DNA from: Pseudaquabacterium pictum
GTDB lineage: Bacteria; Pseudomonadota; Gammaproteobacteria; Burkholderiales; Burkholderiaceae_C
Direction: 5' to 3'
Assembly: GCF_005403045.1 (NCBI RefSeq)
Contig: NZ_BJCL01000024.1
Coordinates: 1 to 63,616 of the forward strand
Length of the DNA stretch: 63,616 nt
The translations under genes were made by a program, and so were the position numbers. Positions within the stretch are counted from its first letter, which is position 1, and the number at the start of each line of letters is the position of its first letter. Below are positions 1-10,081 of this stretch, in pieces. The notes beneath the pieces were generated by a model. It ran no database searches and was not told the DNA's origin. It saw nothing but the letters and a program-made list of their open reading frames with translations.

Positions 1-1184
1 CCCGCATCGCCCAGGCCGAGGCGGTGCGCACCGCCGCGGCCGGCCGGGTGGCCGGGCCGCAGGTGCAGGGCCAGCTGGCGGGCAGCCGCGGCCGGCAGGC
101 TGCCGACATGCCGCCGGCCACCAGTGCCAGCGCCGGCCTGCAGGCGAGCTGGGAGCTGGACCTGTTCGGCGGCCTGCGCGCGGCGCGCCAGGCCAGCGAG
201 GCCCGGCTGGGCGGCGCCCAGGCCGACTGGCATGCGGCACGCGTCTCCCTGGCCGCCGAGGTGGCCGACCAATTGCTGGCGCTGCGCGCCTGCGAGCAGC
301 TGGCCCAGGTGGCCGGCGACGAAGCCCGCTCGCGGGCCGAATCGGCGCGGCTGTCGGCCATCGTCCAGCGCGCCGGTTTCGAGAGCCCGGCCAATGCCGC
401 CCTGGCCCAGGCCACGGCCGCGCAGGCGGCGCTGGCGGCCAGTGCCCGCCAGGTGCAGTGCGACCAGCAACTGCAGGGCCTGCAGGCGCTGACCGCGCTG
501 GCCCCTGACGAACTTCGCCAACAACTGTCCCCGCGCAGCGCGCGCCTGCCGCAGCCGGCCCAGCTGGCCGTGGTGGCGGTGCCGGCCCAGGCCCTGGCGC
601 AGCGGCCCGATCTGCGCAGCAGCGCGCTGGCGCTGGAGGCCGCCGCCGCCGATGTCGACGAGCGCCGCGCCGCCCAGCGCCCGCGGGTGGCCTTGAGCGG
701 CAACCTGGGTCTGGGCCTGGCCCGCAGTGCCGGTGTGTCGAGCAACGGCAGCGTCTGGTCGATCGGCCCGCTGGAGGTGACGCTGCCGCTGATCGATGGC
801 GGCGCCCGCCAGGCCAGCACCACCGCGGCCCGGGTGGCTTACGACGCCGCCCAGGTGGCCTACCAGGCCCAGCTGCGCAACGCGCTGCGCGAGGTGGAGG
901 ACGCCCTGCTGCGCCTGCGCGACGGCGACCGCCGCCGCGCCGATGCCCAGGCCGCGGTGGCCGGCTTCGCTCAGGCGCTGATGGCCACCGAGCAGCGCCA
1001 GCGCGCCGGCCTGGCCAGCCGGCTGGAGCTGGAGGACGCCCGCCGCAACCTGCTGCAGGCCCGCCTGCAGCAGACCGACACCGACCGCGAGCAGGTGGCC
1101 GCCTGGATCGCCCTGTACCGCGCCCTCGGCGGCGGCTGGACGCCTGCCGACGCCGCGCCGCCGCTGGCCGCCAACGGCCGCTGA
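1..1184 (+). CDS. RND efflux outer-membrane factor (NodT/OprM family), 5' end cut by window edge
   Basis: Outer-membrane channel of a tripartite drug efflux system. The frame is open to the left edge, reading RIAQAEAV just before the GTG at 24, so the N-terminal part, with any lipobox, lies outside the window. The visible ~393 residues carry the family hallmark SWELDLFGGLRAARQAS, a second repeat with QRPDLRSSALALEAA, and the usual end ALYRALGGGW. The next two genes encode the matching periplasmic adaptor and inner-membrane pump, so this is probably the third partner of one operon. Family clear; substrate unknown. Confidence 0.93.
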   Translation, partial: RIAQAEAVRTAAAGRVAGPQVQGQLAGSRGRQAADMPPATSASAGLQASWELDLFGGLRAARQASEARLGGAQADWHAARVSLAAEVADQLLALRACEQLAQVAGDEARSRAESARLSAIVQRAGFESPANAALAQATAAQAALAASARQVQCDQQLQGLQALTALAPDELRQQLSPRSARLPQPAQLAVVAVPAQALAQRPDLRSSALALEAAAADVDERRAAQRPRVALSGNLGLGLARSAGVSSNGSVWSIGPLEVTLPLIDGGARQASTTAARVAYDAAQVAYQAQLRNALREVEDALLRLRDGDRRRADAQAAVAGFAQALMATEQRQRAGLASRLELEDARRNLLQARLQQTDTDREQVAAWIALYRALGGGWTPADAAPPLAANGR

Positions 1185-1205
1185 GATGCCGTGAAAGACC
1201 TGACC

Positions 1206-2324
1206 ATGTCCGCACCCACCCTGTTTGTTGCCGGCCTGCTGGCGCTGGCCGCCAGCCTGGCCGCACCGGCCCGGGCCCAGGCTCCGGCCGCCTCGGCGCC
1301 GGCCAAGGCCGCACTCACCGTCACCGTCACCAGCCCCACCATGGCCCGGGTGCCGGTGCTGCTGCAGGCCAACGGCAACATCGCCGCCTGGCAGGAGGCC
1401 CTGGTCGGCGCCGAAGCCGCCGGCCTGCGCCTGGCCACGGTGACTGCCGACGTGGGCCAGCGGGTGCGCCGCGGCCAGGTGCTGGCGACGCTGGCGGATG
1501 AGACTGTCCGTGCCGACCTGGCCCAGGCCCAGGCCGCGCTGGCCGAGGCCGAGGCCACGCTGGCCGAGGCCGCCGCCAATGCCGAGCGCGCCGCCAGCCT
1601 GCAGGACAGCGGCGCACTCAGCGCCAGCCAGATCCAGCAGTACGCCACCGCCGCCCTCACCGCCAAGGCGCGGCTGGCGGCCCAGCGTGCGGCCGTGCAG
1701 TCGCAGCAGCTGCGGCTGAAGCAGACGCAGGTGCTGGCGCCGGACGACGGCATCGTCAGCGCCCGCAGTGCCACCGTGGGCGCGGTGGTCGGCAGCGGCC
1801 AGGAGCTGTTCCGACTGATCCGCGGCGGCCGGCTGGAATGGCGGGCCGAGCTGCCGTCGGCCGACCTGGCCCGGGTGCGCCCCGGCCAGGCCGCCACGCT
1901 GACCACGCCCGCAGGCCGCACCGTGGCCGGCACGGTGCGCCAGGTGGCGCCCACGGTGGATGCCGCCACCCGCAACGGCCTGGTCTATGTCGACCTGAAG
2001 CCCGGCCCTGACAGTGATGCCCGCGCCGGCATGTTCGCCCGCGGCAGCTTCGTCTTCGACGCCGCGCCTGCGCTCACCCTGCCGGCCAGCGCGGTGCTGC
2101 TGCGCGACGGCTTCAGCGTGGTGATGCGGGTGGGCAGCGACAACCGGGTGCAGCAGACCAAGGTGCAGGTGCTCTCGCGCGATGCCGACCGCGTGGCCGT
2201 GCAGGGCCTGCCGGCCGACGCCCGCGTGGTGGCGCGCGGCGCCGCCTTCCTGAGCGACGGCGACACGGTGCGCGTGGTGGCCGATGCCCCGCCGGCCGCG
2301 CCCGCCCGCGCCGCCAGCCGCTGA
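1206..2324 (+). CDS. RND efflux periplasmic adaptor (HlyD/MFP family)
   Basis: Links the inner-membrane pump downstream to the outer-membrane channel upstream. The 372-residue form starting at ATG 1206 opens with a Sec signal peptide (FVAGLLALAASLAAPARAQA, about residues 6-25). An Ala/Glu-rich coiled-coil hairpin follows at about 90-165, flanked by lipoyl-like halves (VGQRVRRGQVLATLADETVRA and VLAPDDGIVSARSATVG), then beta-barrel and membrane-proximal parts. A GTG at 1191 in the same frame would add five residues; the ATG gives the cleaner signal peptide. It is 21 bp after the channel gene and 35 bp before the pump. No lipobox, unlike the second adaptor at 5579. Confidence 0.9.
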   Translation: MSAPTLFVAGLLALAASLAAPARAQAPAASAPAKAALTVTVTSPTMARVPVLLQANGNIAAWQEALVGAEAAGLRLATVTADVGQRVRRGQVLATLADETVRADLAQAQAALAEAEATLAEAAANAERAASLQDSGALSASQIQQYATAALTAKARLAAQRAAVQSQQLRLKQTQVLAPDDGIVSARSATVGAVVGSGQELFRLIRGGRLEWRAELPSADLARVRPGQAATLTTPAGRTVAGTVRQVAPTVDAATRNGLVYVDLKPGPDSDARAGMFARGSFVFDAAPALTLPASAVLLRDGFSVVMRVGSDNRVQQTKVQVLSRDADRVAVQGLPADARVVARGAAFLSDGDTVRVVADAPPAAPARAASR

Positions 2325-2359
2325 CCGGCCCCGTCCGCCCCGCACCCGAGGCCCCCGCC

Positions 2360-5300
2360 ATGAATGTCTCCGCCTGGTCGATCCGCAACCCGATCCCGGC
2401 CCTGATGCTGTTCGTGCTGCTCACGCTGGCCGGCCTGATGGCCTTCCGCGCGATGAAGGTGCAGAACTTCCCCGACCTGGACCTGCCGACGGTGACGGTC
2501 AGCGCCAGCCTGCCCGGCGCCGCGCCGGCCCAGCTGGAGACCGAGGTGGCGCGCAAGATCGAGAACGCCGTGGCCTCGGTGCAGGGCGTCAAGCACATCT
2601 ACAGCAAGATCACCGACGGCAGCAGCACCACCACCGTCGAGTTCCGTCTGGAGAAGCCCACCCAGGAGGCGGTGGACGATGTGCGCGATGCGGTCAACCG
2701 CATCCGTGCCGACCTGCCCGGCGACCTGCGCGATCCGCAGATCACCCGCGTCAACCTGTCGGGCACGCCCATCCTCACCTACACCGTAGCCTCGCCGCGG
2801 ATGGACGACGAGGGCTTAAGCTGGTTCGTCGACAACGACATCACCAAGGCCCTGCTCAGCGTCAACGGCGTGGGCTCGGTGGCGCGGGTGGGCGGCGTCA
2901 GCCGCGAGGTGCAGGTGGCGCTGGACCCGGCGCGCCTGCTGGCCCTGGGCGCCACCGCGGCCGATGTCTCGCGCCAGCTGCGCCAGGTGCAGCAGGATGC
3001 GTCGGGCGGCCGCAGTGATCTCGGCCGCGCTGAGCAGGCGGTGCGCACCATCGCCACGGTGCAGTCGGCCGAGCAGCTGGGCCGGCTGGCCATCCCGCTG
3101 CCCGACGGCCGCCATGTGCGGCTGGACCAGGTGGCCACCGTCACCGACACCGTGGCCGAGCGGCGCAGCGCCGCCCTGCTCAATGGCCAGCCGGTGGTGG
3201 GCTTCGAGATCACCCGCAGCCGCGGCGCCAGCGAGCTGGAGGTGGATGCCGAGGTGACCCGCGTGCTGGCCGAGGTGCGCGCTGCCCATCCCGACCTGAC
3301 CATCACCCAGGCCTTCAACATGGTCGACCCGGTGGTCGACAACTACGACGGCTCGCTGGTGCTGCTGTACGAAGGCGCCTTCCTGGCGGTGGTGGTGGTG
3401 TGGTTCTTCCTGCGCGACTGGCGCGCCACCTTCGTGGCCGCGGTGGCGCTGCCGCTGTCGGTGATCCCGGCCTTCATCGGCATGTGGTGGCTGGGCTTCT
3501 CGATCAACGTGGTCACGCTGCTGAGCCTGTCGCTGGTGGTGGGCATCCTGGTGGACGACGCCATCGTCGAGATCGAGAACATCGTGCGCCACCTGCGCAT
3601 GGGCAAGAGCCCGTACCAGGCGGCGATGGAGGCGGCCGACGAGATCGGCCTGGCGGTGATCGCCACCACCTTCACGCTGATCGCGGTGTTCCTGCCCACC
3701 GCCTTCATGAGCGGCATTCCGGGCAAGTTCTTCAAGCAGTTCGGCTGGACGGCAGCGCTGGCGGTGTTCGCCTCGCTGGTGGTGGCGCGGGTGCTGACGC
3801 CGATGATGGCGGCCTACCTGCTCAAGCCCATCCCGGCCGACAAGCGCCATGTGCCCGATGGCCGCATCATGCGTGGCTACATGGCCAGCGTGGCCTGGTG
3901 CCTGAAGCACCGCATCCTCACCGCGCTGGCGGCGGCGGCCTTCTTCGTCGGCTCCATCCTGCTGGTGCCGCTGCTGCCCACCGGCTTCATCCCGGCCGAC
4001 GATTTCGGCCAGACCCAGGTCAGCATCGAGCTGCCGCCGGGCAGCACCTTCGACGACACCCGCGCCGCGGCCGAGCGGGCGCGGGCCCTGGTCAGCGCCA
4101 ACCCGCATGTCAAGCAGGTCTACACCGCCATCGGCGGCGGCATGTCGGGCGCCGATCCGTTCGCCGGCGGCGGTGGCGGTGGTGAGGTGCGCAAGGCCAC
4201 GCTCACCATCAACCTGACGGCACGCGCCGACCGCCCCGGCCTGCGCAAGCAGACCATCGAGGGCGAGCTGCGCCAGGCCATGCAGCAGCTGCCCGGCGCG
4301 CGGGTCAAGGTGGGCCTGGGCGGCTCGGGCGAGGCCTATGTGCTGGTGCTGTCGGGCGACGACGGCGCCGCGCTGGCCGAGGCCGCCCGCGCGGTGGAAC
4401 GCGACCTGCGCAGCATCCCCGGCCTGGGCAACATCGCCAGCAGCGCCAGCCTGGTCCGGCCCGAGCTGGTGCTGCGGCCCGACACGGCGCGTGCCGCCGA
4501 TGCCGGCGTCACCACCGCCGCCATCGCCGACACGCTGCGCATCGCCACCAGCGGCGATTTCGACAGCAGCCTGCCCAAGCTGAACCTGGCCCAGCGCCAG
4601 GTGCCCATCGTGGTGAAGCTGCGCGACGACGCGCGGCAGGACCTGGCCCTGCTGGGCCAGCTCACCGTGCCCGGCAAGGCCGGCCCGGTGATGCTGGCCA
4701 ACGTGGCCACGCTGGGCCTGGAGAGCGGGCCGGCGCAGATCGACCGCTACGACCGCCAGCGCAACATCAACTTCGACATCGAGCTGAACGGCCAGCCGCT
4801 GGGCGACGTGGCGGCGGCGGTGCAGAAGCTGCCCAGCCTGCAGCAGCTGCCCGCCGGCGTGCGCCAGACCACCATCGGCGATGCCGAGGTGATGAACGAG
4901 CTGTTCGCCAGCTTCGGCCTGGCCATGCTGACCGGCGTGCTGTGCATCTACATCGTGCTGGTGCTGCTGTTCAAGGGCTTCATGCAGCCGGCCACCATCC
5001 TGGCGGCGCTGCCGCTGAGCCTGGGCGGCGCCTTCGTGGCCTTGCTCATCACCCACAGCGCCTTCAGCATGCCGTCGCTGATCGGGCTGATCATGCTGAT
5101 GGGCATCGCCACCAAGAACTCCATCCTGCTGGTCGACTACGCCATCATCGCCCGGCGCGAGGGCATGAACCGCTGGGACGCGCTGCTCGACGCCTGCCAC
5201 AAGCGCGCCCGCCCGATCGTGATGACCACCATCGCCATGGGGGCGGGCATGATGCCCATTGCCCTGGGCTGGGGCGCCGACCCGAGCTTCCGCCAGCCGA

Positions 5301-5470
5301 TGGCGGTGGCGGTGATCGGCGGCCTGATCACCAGCACGGTGCTGAGCCTGCTGGTCATCCCGGTGGTGTTCACCTATGTCGATGACCTGGTGCAGCTGGC
5401 CGGCCGGCTGTGGCGCCGCGGCCGGCCGGCCACGCCGGCACCGGTGGAGGCCACGCCACCCGCGGGCTGA
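2360..5470 (+). CDS. RND efflux transporter permease (AcrB/MdtB-like, HAE1 type)
   Basis: Proton-driven inner-membrane pump of 1036 residues, normal for the family. The N-terminus WSIRNPIPALMLFVLLTLAG is the first membrane helix and is followed by the porter motif QNFPDLDLPTVTVSASLPGA. Proton-relay residues are present: Asp399-Asp400 in helix 4 (LVDDAIVEIENI) and Lys919 in helix 10 (GIATKNSILLVDYA). A glycine-rich stretch (AGGGGGGE) sits in the second periplasmic loop near residue 605. It forms a unit with the two genes upstream. Its sequence differs clearly from the second pump at 6890, so the two systems probably handle different substrates. Confidence 0.95.
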   Translation: MNVSAWSIRNPIPALMLFVLLTLAGLMAFRAMKVQNFPDLDLPTVTVSASLPGAAPAQLETEVARKIENAVASVQGVKHIYSKITDGSSTTTVEFRLEKPTQEAVDDVRDAVNRIRADLPGDLRDPQITRVNLSGTPILTYTVASPRMDDEGLSWFVDNDITKALLSVNGVGSVARVGGVSREVQVALDPARLLALGATAADVSRQLRQVQQDASGGRSDLGRAEQAVRTIATVQSAEQLGRLAIPLPDGRHVRLDQVATVTDTVAERRSAALLNGQPVVGFEITRSRGASELEVDAEVTRVLAEVRAAHPDLTITQAFNMVDPVVDNYDGSLVLLYEGAFLAVVVVWFFLRDWRATFVAAVALPLSVIPAFIGMWWLGFSINVVTLLSLSLVVGILVDDAIVEIENIVRHLRMGKSPYQAAMEAADEIGLAVIATTFTLIAVFLPTAFMSGIPGKFFKQFGWTAALAVFASLVVARVLTPMMAAYLLKPIPADKRHVPDGRIMRGYMASVAWCLKHRILTALAAAAFFVGSILLVPLLPTGFIPADDFGQTQVSIELPPGSTFDDTRAAAERARALVSANPHVKQVYTAIGGGMSGADPFAGGGGGGEVRKATLTINLTARADRPGLRKQTIEGELRQAMQQLPGARVKVGLGGSGEAYVLVLSGDDGAALAEAARAVERDLRSIPGLGNIASSASLVRPELVLRPDTARAADAGVTTAAIADTLRIATSGDFDSSLPKLNLAQRQVPIVVKLRDDARQDLALLGQLTVPGKAGPVMLANVATLGLESGPAQIDRYDRQRNINFDIELNGQPLGDVAAAVQKLPSLQQLPAGVRQTTIGDAEVMNELFASFGLAMLTGVLCIYIVLVLLFKGFMQPATILAALPLSLGGAFVALLITHSAFSMPSLIGLIMLMGIATKNSILLVDYAIIARREGMNRWDALLDACHKRARPIVMTTIAMGAGMMPIALGWGADPSFRQPMAVAVIGGLITSTVLSLLVIPVVFTYVDDLVQLAGRLWRRGRPATPAPVEATPPAG

Positions 5471-5578
5471 ATGCCCGACATCCCTTGGCAGCAGGCCGTC
5501 AGCCGGTCTGTGCCACCATCAACCCAAACCCTGGGCTGAGCGTGCTCCCCGCGCCGGCCCGACCGTCCGATTTCCACC

Positions 5579-6874
5579 ATGCCCGACACCATGCGCCATC
5601 CCCAACCCTTCCTGCCGACGCGTGCGGCCCGCCGGCCTGCGGCGTTGCCGCTGGCGCTTGTCCTGCTGGCCGTGCTGGCCGCCTGCAGCCCCGGCGCTGA
5701 CGCGCCCAAGGGCGGCGGAGGTGGTGGCGGTGGCGGCATGCCGCCGGCCACCGTGGGCGTGGTCACGGTGCAACCGGCCGAGGTGCCGCTGGTCACCGAG
5801 CTGCCCGGCCGCCTGGAAGCCTGGCGCACCGCCCAGGTGCGCGCCCGGGTGCCCGGCATCGTCGCCAAGCGGCTGTTCACCGAGGGCAGCGAGGTCAAGG
5901 CCGGCCAGCCGCTCTACCAGCTGGACGACGCGGCCTACCGCGCCACCGTGGCCAGCGCCGAGGCGGCCGTGGCCCGTGCCGATGCCGCCGTGGCCCAGGC
6001 CCAGGCCCAGGTGCAGCGCAACCAGCCGCTGGCCGAGGCCAAGGCCATCAGCGCCCAGGAATGGCTGCAGACCCAGACCACGCTGAAGACCGCCCAGGCC
6101 GATGCCGCCACCGCCCGCGCCGCACTGCAGACCGCGCGCATCAACCTCGACTACGCCGCCATCAAGGCGCCGATCGCCGGCCGCATCGGCCGCGCCCTGG
6201 TGACCGAAGGCGCCCTGGTGGGCCAGGGCGATGCCACGCAGATGGCGCTGATCCAGCAGACCGGCACGCTGTACGTCAACTTCACTCAGAGCGCGGCCGA
6301 GGTGCTGCGCCTGCGCAAGGCGCTGGAGGCCGGCCAGCTGCAGCGCGCCGCCGGCAGCCGCGCCGCCGAGGTGCAGGTGGTGCTGGACGACGGCAGCCTC
6401 TACCCGCTGCCCGGCAAGCTGCTGTTCAGTGACCCGGCGGTGGATGCCGCCACCGGCCAGGTGAGCCTGCGCGCCGAGCTGCCCAACCCGCAGGGCCTGC
6501 TGTTGCCGGGCCTGTTCGTCAAGGTGCGCATCGTGCAGGCCACCAGCGCGCAGGCCATCAAGCTGCCGCAACAGGCCGTCACCCGCGGCGCCAGCGGCGA
6601 CACGGTGCTGGTGGTGGGCGCCGACAACAAGCCCGCGCCGCGGCCGGTCAAGGTGTCCGGCAGCCAGGGCAGCGATTGGGTGATCACCAGCGGCCTGGCC
6701 GCCGGCGACCGCGTCATCGTCGACGGCGTGCAGAAGATGATGCCCGGCGCGCCGGTCAATCCGGTGCCGTGGTCGCCGCCGGGCAAGCCCGGCGCGGCGC
6801 CTGCAGGCGCGGCTTCAGGTGCATCGGCACCGGCTGCCGCCGCGCCGGCTGCCTCCACGGCCGCCAGCCGCTGA
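5579..6874 (+). CDS. RND efflux periplasmic adaptor lipoprotein (AcrA/MexA-like)
   Basis: Adaptor of the second efflux system, 431 residues. The N-terminus is a lipoprotein signal with lipobox LAAC, Cys36 being the lipid-modified residue, followed by an unusual nine-glycine linker. Downstream are the MexA-type motifs VTELPGRLEAWRTAQVRARV and VKAGQPLYQLDDAAYRA, a coiled-coil hairpin around 120-180, and a Pro/Ala-rich tail. An in-frame ATG at 5591 is an alternative start. The 108-bp gap before it suggests its own promoter; it is 15 bp ahead of the pump gene. Confidence 0.92.
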   Translation: MPDTMRHPQPFLPTRAARRPAALPLALVLLAVLAACSPGADAPKGGGGGGGGGMPPATVGVVTVQPAEVPLVTELPGRLEAWRTAQVRARVPGIVAKRLFTEGSEVKAGQPLYQLDDAAYRATVASAEAAVARADAAVAQAQAQVQRNQPLAEAKAISAQEWLQTQTTLKTAQADAATARAALQTARINLDYAAIKAPIAGRIGRALVTEGALVGQGDATQMALIQQTGTLYVNFTQSAAEVLRLRKALEAGQLQRAAGSRAAEVQVVLDDGSLYPLPGKLLFSDPAVDAATGQVSLRAELPNPQGLLLPGLFVKVRIVQATSAQAIKLPQQAVTRGASGDTVLVVGADNKPAPRPVKVSGSQGSDWVITSGLAAGDRVIVDGVQKMMPGAPVNPVPWSPPGKPGAAPAGAASGASAPAAAAPAASTAASR

Positions 6875-6889
6875 CCGGGAGCCACGCAC

Positions 6890-9800
6890 ATGCTCTCGGG
6901 TTTCTTCATCGACCGGCCGATCTTCGCCTGGGTCATCGCGCTGTTCATCGCGGTGCTGGGCGGCGCGGCCATCACCAAGCTGCCGGTGGCGCAGTACCCC
7001 ACGGTCGCGCCGCCGTCCATCGTCATCAACGCCGCCTACCCCGGCGCCTCGGCCAAGGTGCTGGAGGACAGCGTGCTGTCGGTCATCGAGCAGGAGCTCA
7101 ATGGCGCGCCGGGCATGATCTACATGGAGTCGGTGGCCCAGGCCAACGGCGGCGGCGCCATCACCGCCACCTTCGAGCCCGGCACCAATGTCGACCTGGC
7201 GCAGATCGAGGTGCAGAACCGGCTGTCGCGCGCCACGCCGCGGCTGCCGGCGGCGGTGGTGCAGCAGGGCGTGCGCATCGACAAGGCGCGCTCGAACTTC
7301 CTGCTCTTCGTCTCGCTGACCAGCAGCAACCCGGCGGATGACCCGGTGAGCCTGGGCGACTATGCCGCCCGCTACATCCAGCCCGAGCTGCAGCGCATCG
7401 CCGGCGTCGGCCAGGCGCAGCTGTTCGGCACCGAGCGGGCCATGCGCATCTGGCTGGATCCGGCCAAGCTGGTGTCCTACGGCCTGCAGCCGGCCGACGT
7501 CAACAACGCGGTGCGGGCGCAGAACGCCCAGGTCTCGGCCGGCACCCTGGGTGAACAGCCCGGCGTGCCCGGCCAGCCGATGAGCGCCACCGTGGTGGTC
7601 AATGGCCAGCTGGCCAGTGCCGAGCAGTTCGGCGCCATCGTGCTGCGCGCCAACACCGACGGCAGCAGCGTGCGCCTGCGCGATGTCGCCCGCATCGAGC
7701 TGGGTGCCCAGGGCTACGGCAGCTTCTCGCGGCTGAACGGCCAGCCCAGCGCCGGCATCGGCGTGCAGCTGGCGCCCACCGGCAATGCCCTGGCCACCGC
7801 CGACGCGGTGAAGAAGCGCATGGCCGAGCTGAAGGTCTACTTCCCGCAGGGCGTGGACTACAAGGTGCCGTACGACAGCAGCAAGTTCGTGCGCATTTCC
7901 ATCCAGCAGGTCATCGAGACCCTGGTGGAGGCGGTGGCGCTGGTGTTCGTGGTGATGCTGGTCTTCCTGCAGAACCTGCGCTACACGCTGATCCCCACCA
8001 TCGTGGTGCCGGTGGCCCTGCTGGGCACCTTCGGCATGCTGCTCACGCTGGGCTACAGCATCAACGTGCTCACGCTGTTCGGCATGGTGCTGGCCATCGG
8101 CATCCTGGTCGACGACGCCATCGTGGTGGTGGAGAACGTCGAGCGGCTGATGGCCGAGGAGGGCCTGAGCCCGCGCGACGCCACCCGCAAGGCCATGGGC
8201 CAGATCACCGGCGCGGTGATCGGCATCACCGTGGTGCTGGTCAGCGTGTTCGTGCCGATGGCCTTCTTCGGCGGCGCGGTGGGCAGCATCTACCGGCAGT
8301 TCTCGCTGAGCATGGTCTCGGCCATCCTGTTCAGCGCCTTCCTGGCGCTGACGCTGACGCCGGCGCTGTGCGCCACCTTCCTCAAGCCGATCAGCAGCCA
8401 TGCCGAGCGGCGCGGCTTCTTCGGCTGGTTCAACCGCGGCTTCAAGCGCACCACCCATGGCTACGAAGGCCAGGTGGCGCGCATGCTGCCCCGGGCCGGC
8501 CGCTGGATGCTGGTGTTCGGCATCATCGTGGCGATCGTCGGCTGGGCCTATGTGCGCCTGCCTTCGTCCTTCCTGCCGAATGAAGACCAGGGCTACCTGA
8601 TCGTCAACGTGCAGCTGCCGCCCGGCGCAACGGTGGAACGCACCACCGCGGTGATGCAGCAGGTCGAAGGCTTCTTCGCCAAGCAGCCCGAGGTGGACCA
8701 GGTGGTGGCGGTGATCGGCTTCAGCTTCTCGGGTCAGGGCCAGAACGCCGGCCTGGTGTTCGTGCCGCTGAAGGACTGGAGCGAGCGCAAGGGCCCCGGC
8801 CAGTCCGCGCAGGCCTTGGCCGGCCGTGCCTTCGGCGCCTTCATGGGCATCCGCGATGCCTTCGTCTTCCCGCTGAGCCCGCCGCCCATCCCCGAGCTGG
8901 GCACCGCCACCGGCTTCAACTTCCGCCTGCAGGACCGCGGCGGCAACGGCCACGAGGCGCTGCTGGTCGCGCGCAACCAGCTGCTGGGCATGGCCCGGCA
9001 GAGCAAGGTGCTGCAGGGCGTGCGCCCCGACGGCCTGGAGGATGCACCGCAGCTGCAGCTGGACATCGACCGCGAGCGGGCCTATGCCCAGGGCGTGGGC
9101 TTCGACAGCATCAACGCGGTGCTCAGCACCGCGCTGGGCTCGTCGTATGTCAACGACTTCAACAGCCGCGGCCGGCTGCAGCGGGTCATCGTGCAGGCCG
9201 ATGCGCCGGCGCGCATGGTGCCGGAAGACCTGCTGAAGCTGCAGGTGGCCAACAGCCGCGGCCAGCTGGTGCCGCTGTCGGCCTTTGCCAGCACGCGCTG
9301 GATCAGCGGCTCGATGCAGACCACCCGCTACAACGGCTACCCGGCCATGCGCCTGGCCGGCGATGCCGCGCCCGGCCGCAGCACCGGCGAGGCGATGGAC
9401 GAGATGGAGCGGCTGGCCAGGCAGCTGCCGCCGGGCTTCGGCTTCGAATGGACCGGCCAGAGCCGGGAGGAGAAGCTGTCGGGCTCGCAGGCCACCATCC
9501 TGCTGGCCTTCTCGATGCTGGCGGTGTTCCTGTGCCTGGCTGCGCTGTACGAGAGCTGGGCCATTCCGGTGGCGGTGATGCTGGTGGTGCCGCTGGGCGT
9601 GCTGGGTGCGCTGGGCGGCGTGTGGCTGCGCGACATGCCCAACGACGTGTACTTCAAGGTCGGCCTGATCACGGTGATCGGCCTGTCGGCGAAGAACGCG
9701 ATCCTGATCATCGAGTTCGCCAAGGACCTGCAGGCCGAGGGCAAGAGCCTGATCGAGGCCACGCTGATGGCCTGCCACCTGCGCTTCCGGCCGATCGTGA

Positions 9801-10081
9801 TGACCTCGCTGGCCTTCATCCTGGGCGTGCTGCCGCTGGCCATCTCCACCGGCGCCGGCGCCAACAGCCAGCGCGCCATCGGCACCGGCGTGATGGGCGG
9901 CATGATCACCGCCACCCTGCTGGCGGTGTTCCTGGTGCCGGTGTTCTTCGTGGTGGTGCGCCGGCTGTTCCCGGCCTCGGGCGGCGCGCCGCACGGCACC
10001 CCGATCACCGCCCCGCTGCCGGTGCCGCACGTGCCCTCGCGCGTGCCCGCCAACCCCGCCAACCCCGGAGACCCGGCATGA
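6890..10081 (+). CDS. RND multidrug efflux permease (AcrB/MexB type, HAE1)
   Basis: Large inner-membrane drug/proton antiporter, 1063 residues. It opens with SGFFIDRPIFAWVIALFIAV, typical of AcrB/MexB. Proton-relay residues Asp408-Asp409 (ILVDDAIVVVENV, helix 4) and Lys935 (GLSAKNAILIIEFAKDL, helix 10) are intact, and the porter motif VAQYPTVAPPSIVI is present. The C-terminus is Pro-rich and cytoplasmic. Its stop overlaps the start of the following channel gene (ATGA), implying translational coupling. With the genes at 5579 and 10078 it makes a complete tripartite pump. No TetR-type repressor is adjacent. Confidence 0.97.
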   Translation: MLSGFFIDRPIFAWVIALFIAVLGGAAITKLPVAQYPTVAPPSIVINAAYPGASAKVLEDSVLSVIEQELNGAPGMIYMESVAQANGGGAITATFEPGTNVDLAQIEVQNRLSRATPRLPAAVVQQGVRIDKARSNFLLFVSLTSSNPADDPVSLGDYAARYIQPELQRIAGVGQAQLFGTERAMRIWLDPAKLVSYGLQPADVNNAVRAQNAQVSAGTLGEQPGVPGQPMSATVVVNGQLASAEQFGAIVLRANTDGSSVRLRDVARIELGAQGYGSFSRLNGQPSAGIGVQLAPTGNALATADAVKKRMAELKVYFPQGVDYKVPYDSSKFVRISIQQVIETLVEAVALVFVVMLVFLQNLRYTLIPTIVVPVALLGTFGMLLTLGYSINVLTLFGMVLAIGILVDDAIVVVENVERLMAEEGLSPRDATRKAMGQITGAVIGITVVLVSVFVPMAFFGGAVGSIYRQFSLSMVSAILFSAFLALTLTPALCATFLKPISSHAERRGFFGWFNRGFKRTTHGYEGQVARMLPRAGRWMLVFGIIVAIVGWAYVRLPSSFLPNEDQGYLIVNVQLPPGATVERTTAVMQQVEGFFAKQPEVDQVVAVIGFSFSGQGQNAGLVFVPLKDWSERKGPGQSAQALAGRAFGAFMGIRDAFVFPLSPPPIPELGTATGFNFRLQDRGGNGHEALLVARNQLLGMARQSKVLQGVRPDGLEDAPQLQLDIDRERAYAQGVGFDSINAVLSTALGSSYVNDFNSRGRLQRVIVQADAPARMVPEDLLKLQVANSRGQLVPLSAFASTRWISGSMQTTRYNGYPAMRLAGDAAPGRSTGEAMDEMERLARQLPPGFGFEWTGQSREEKLSGSQATILLAFSMLAVFLCLAALYESWAIPVAVMLVVPLGVLGALGGVWLRDMPNDVYFKVGLITVIGLSAKNAILIIEFAKDLQAEGKSLIEATLMACHLRFRPIVMTSLAFILGVLPLAISTGAGANSQRAIGTGVMGGMITATLLAVFLVPVFFVVVRRLFPASGGAPHGTPITAPLPVPHVPSRVPANPANPGDPA

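Noticed and set aside
2814..2819. CTTAAG inside the first RND permease, as a second PmrA half-site
   Set aside because: Single half-site within coding sequence with no partner at the right spacing.
2816..5200. Long open frame (about 794 codons) antisense to the first RND permease
   Set aside because: Gln/His/Arg-rich translation with no domain; typical antisense frame of high-GC coding DNA. The sense protein is unmistakable.
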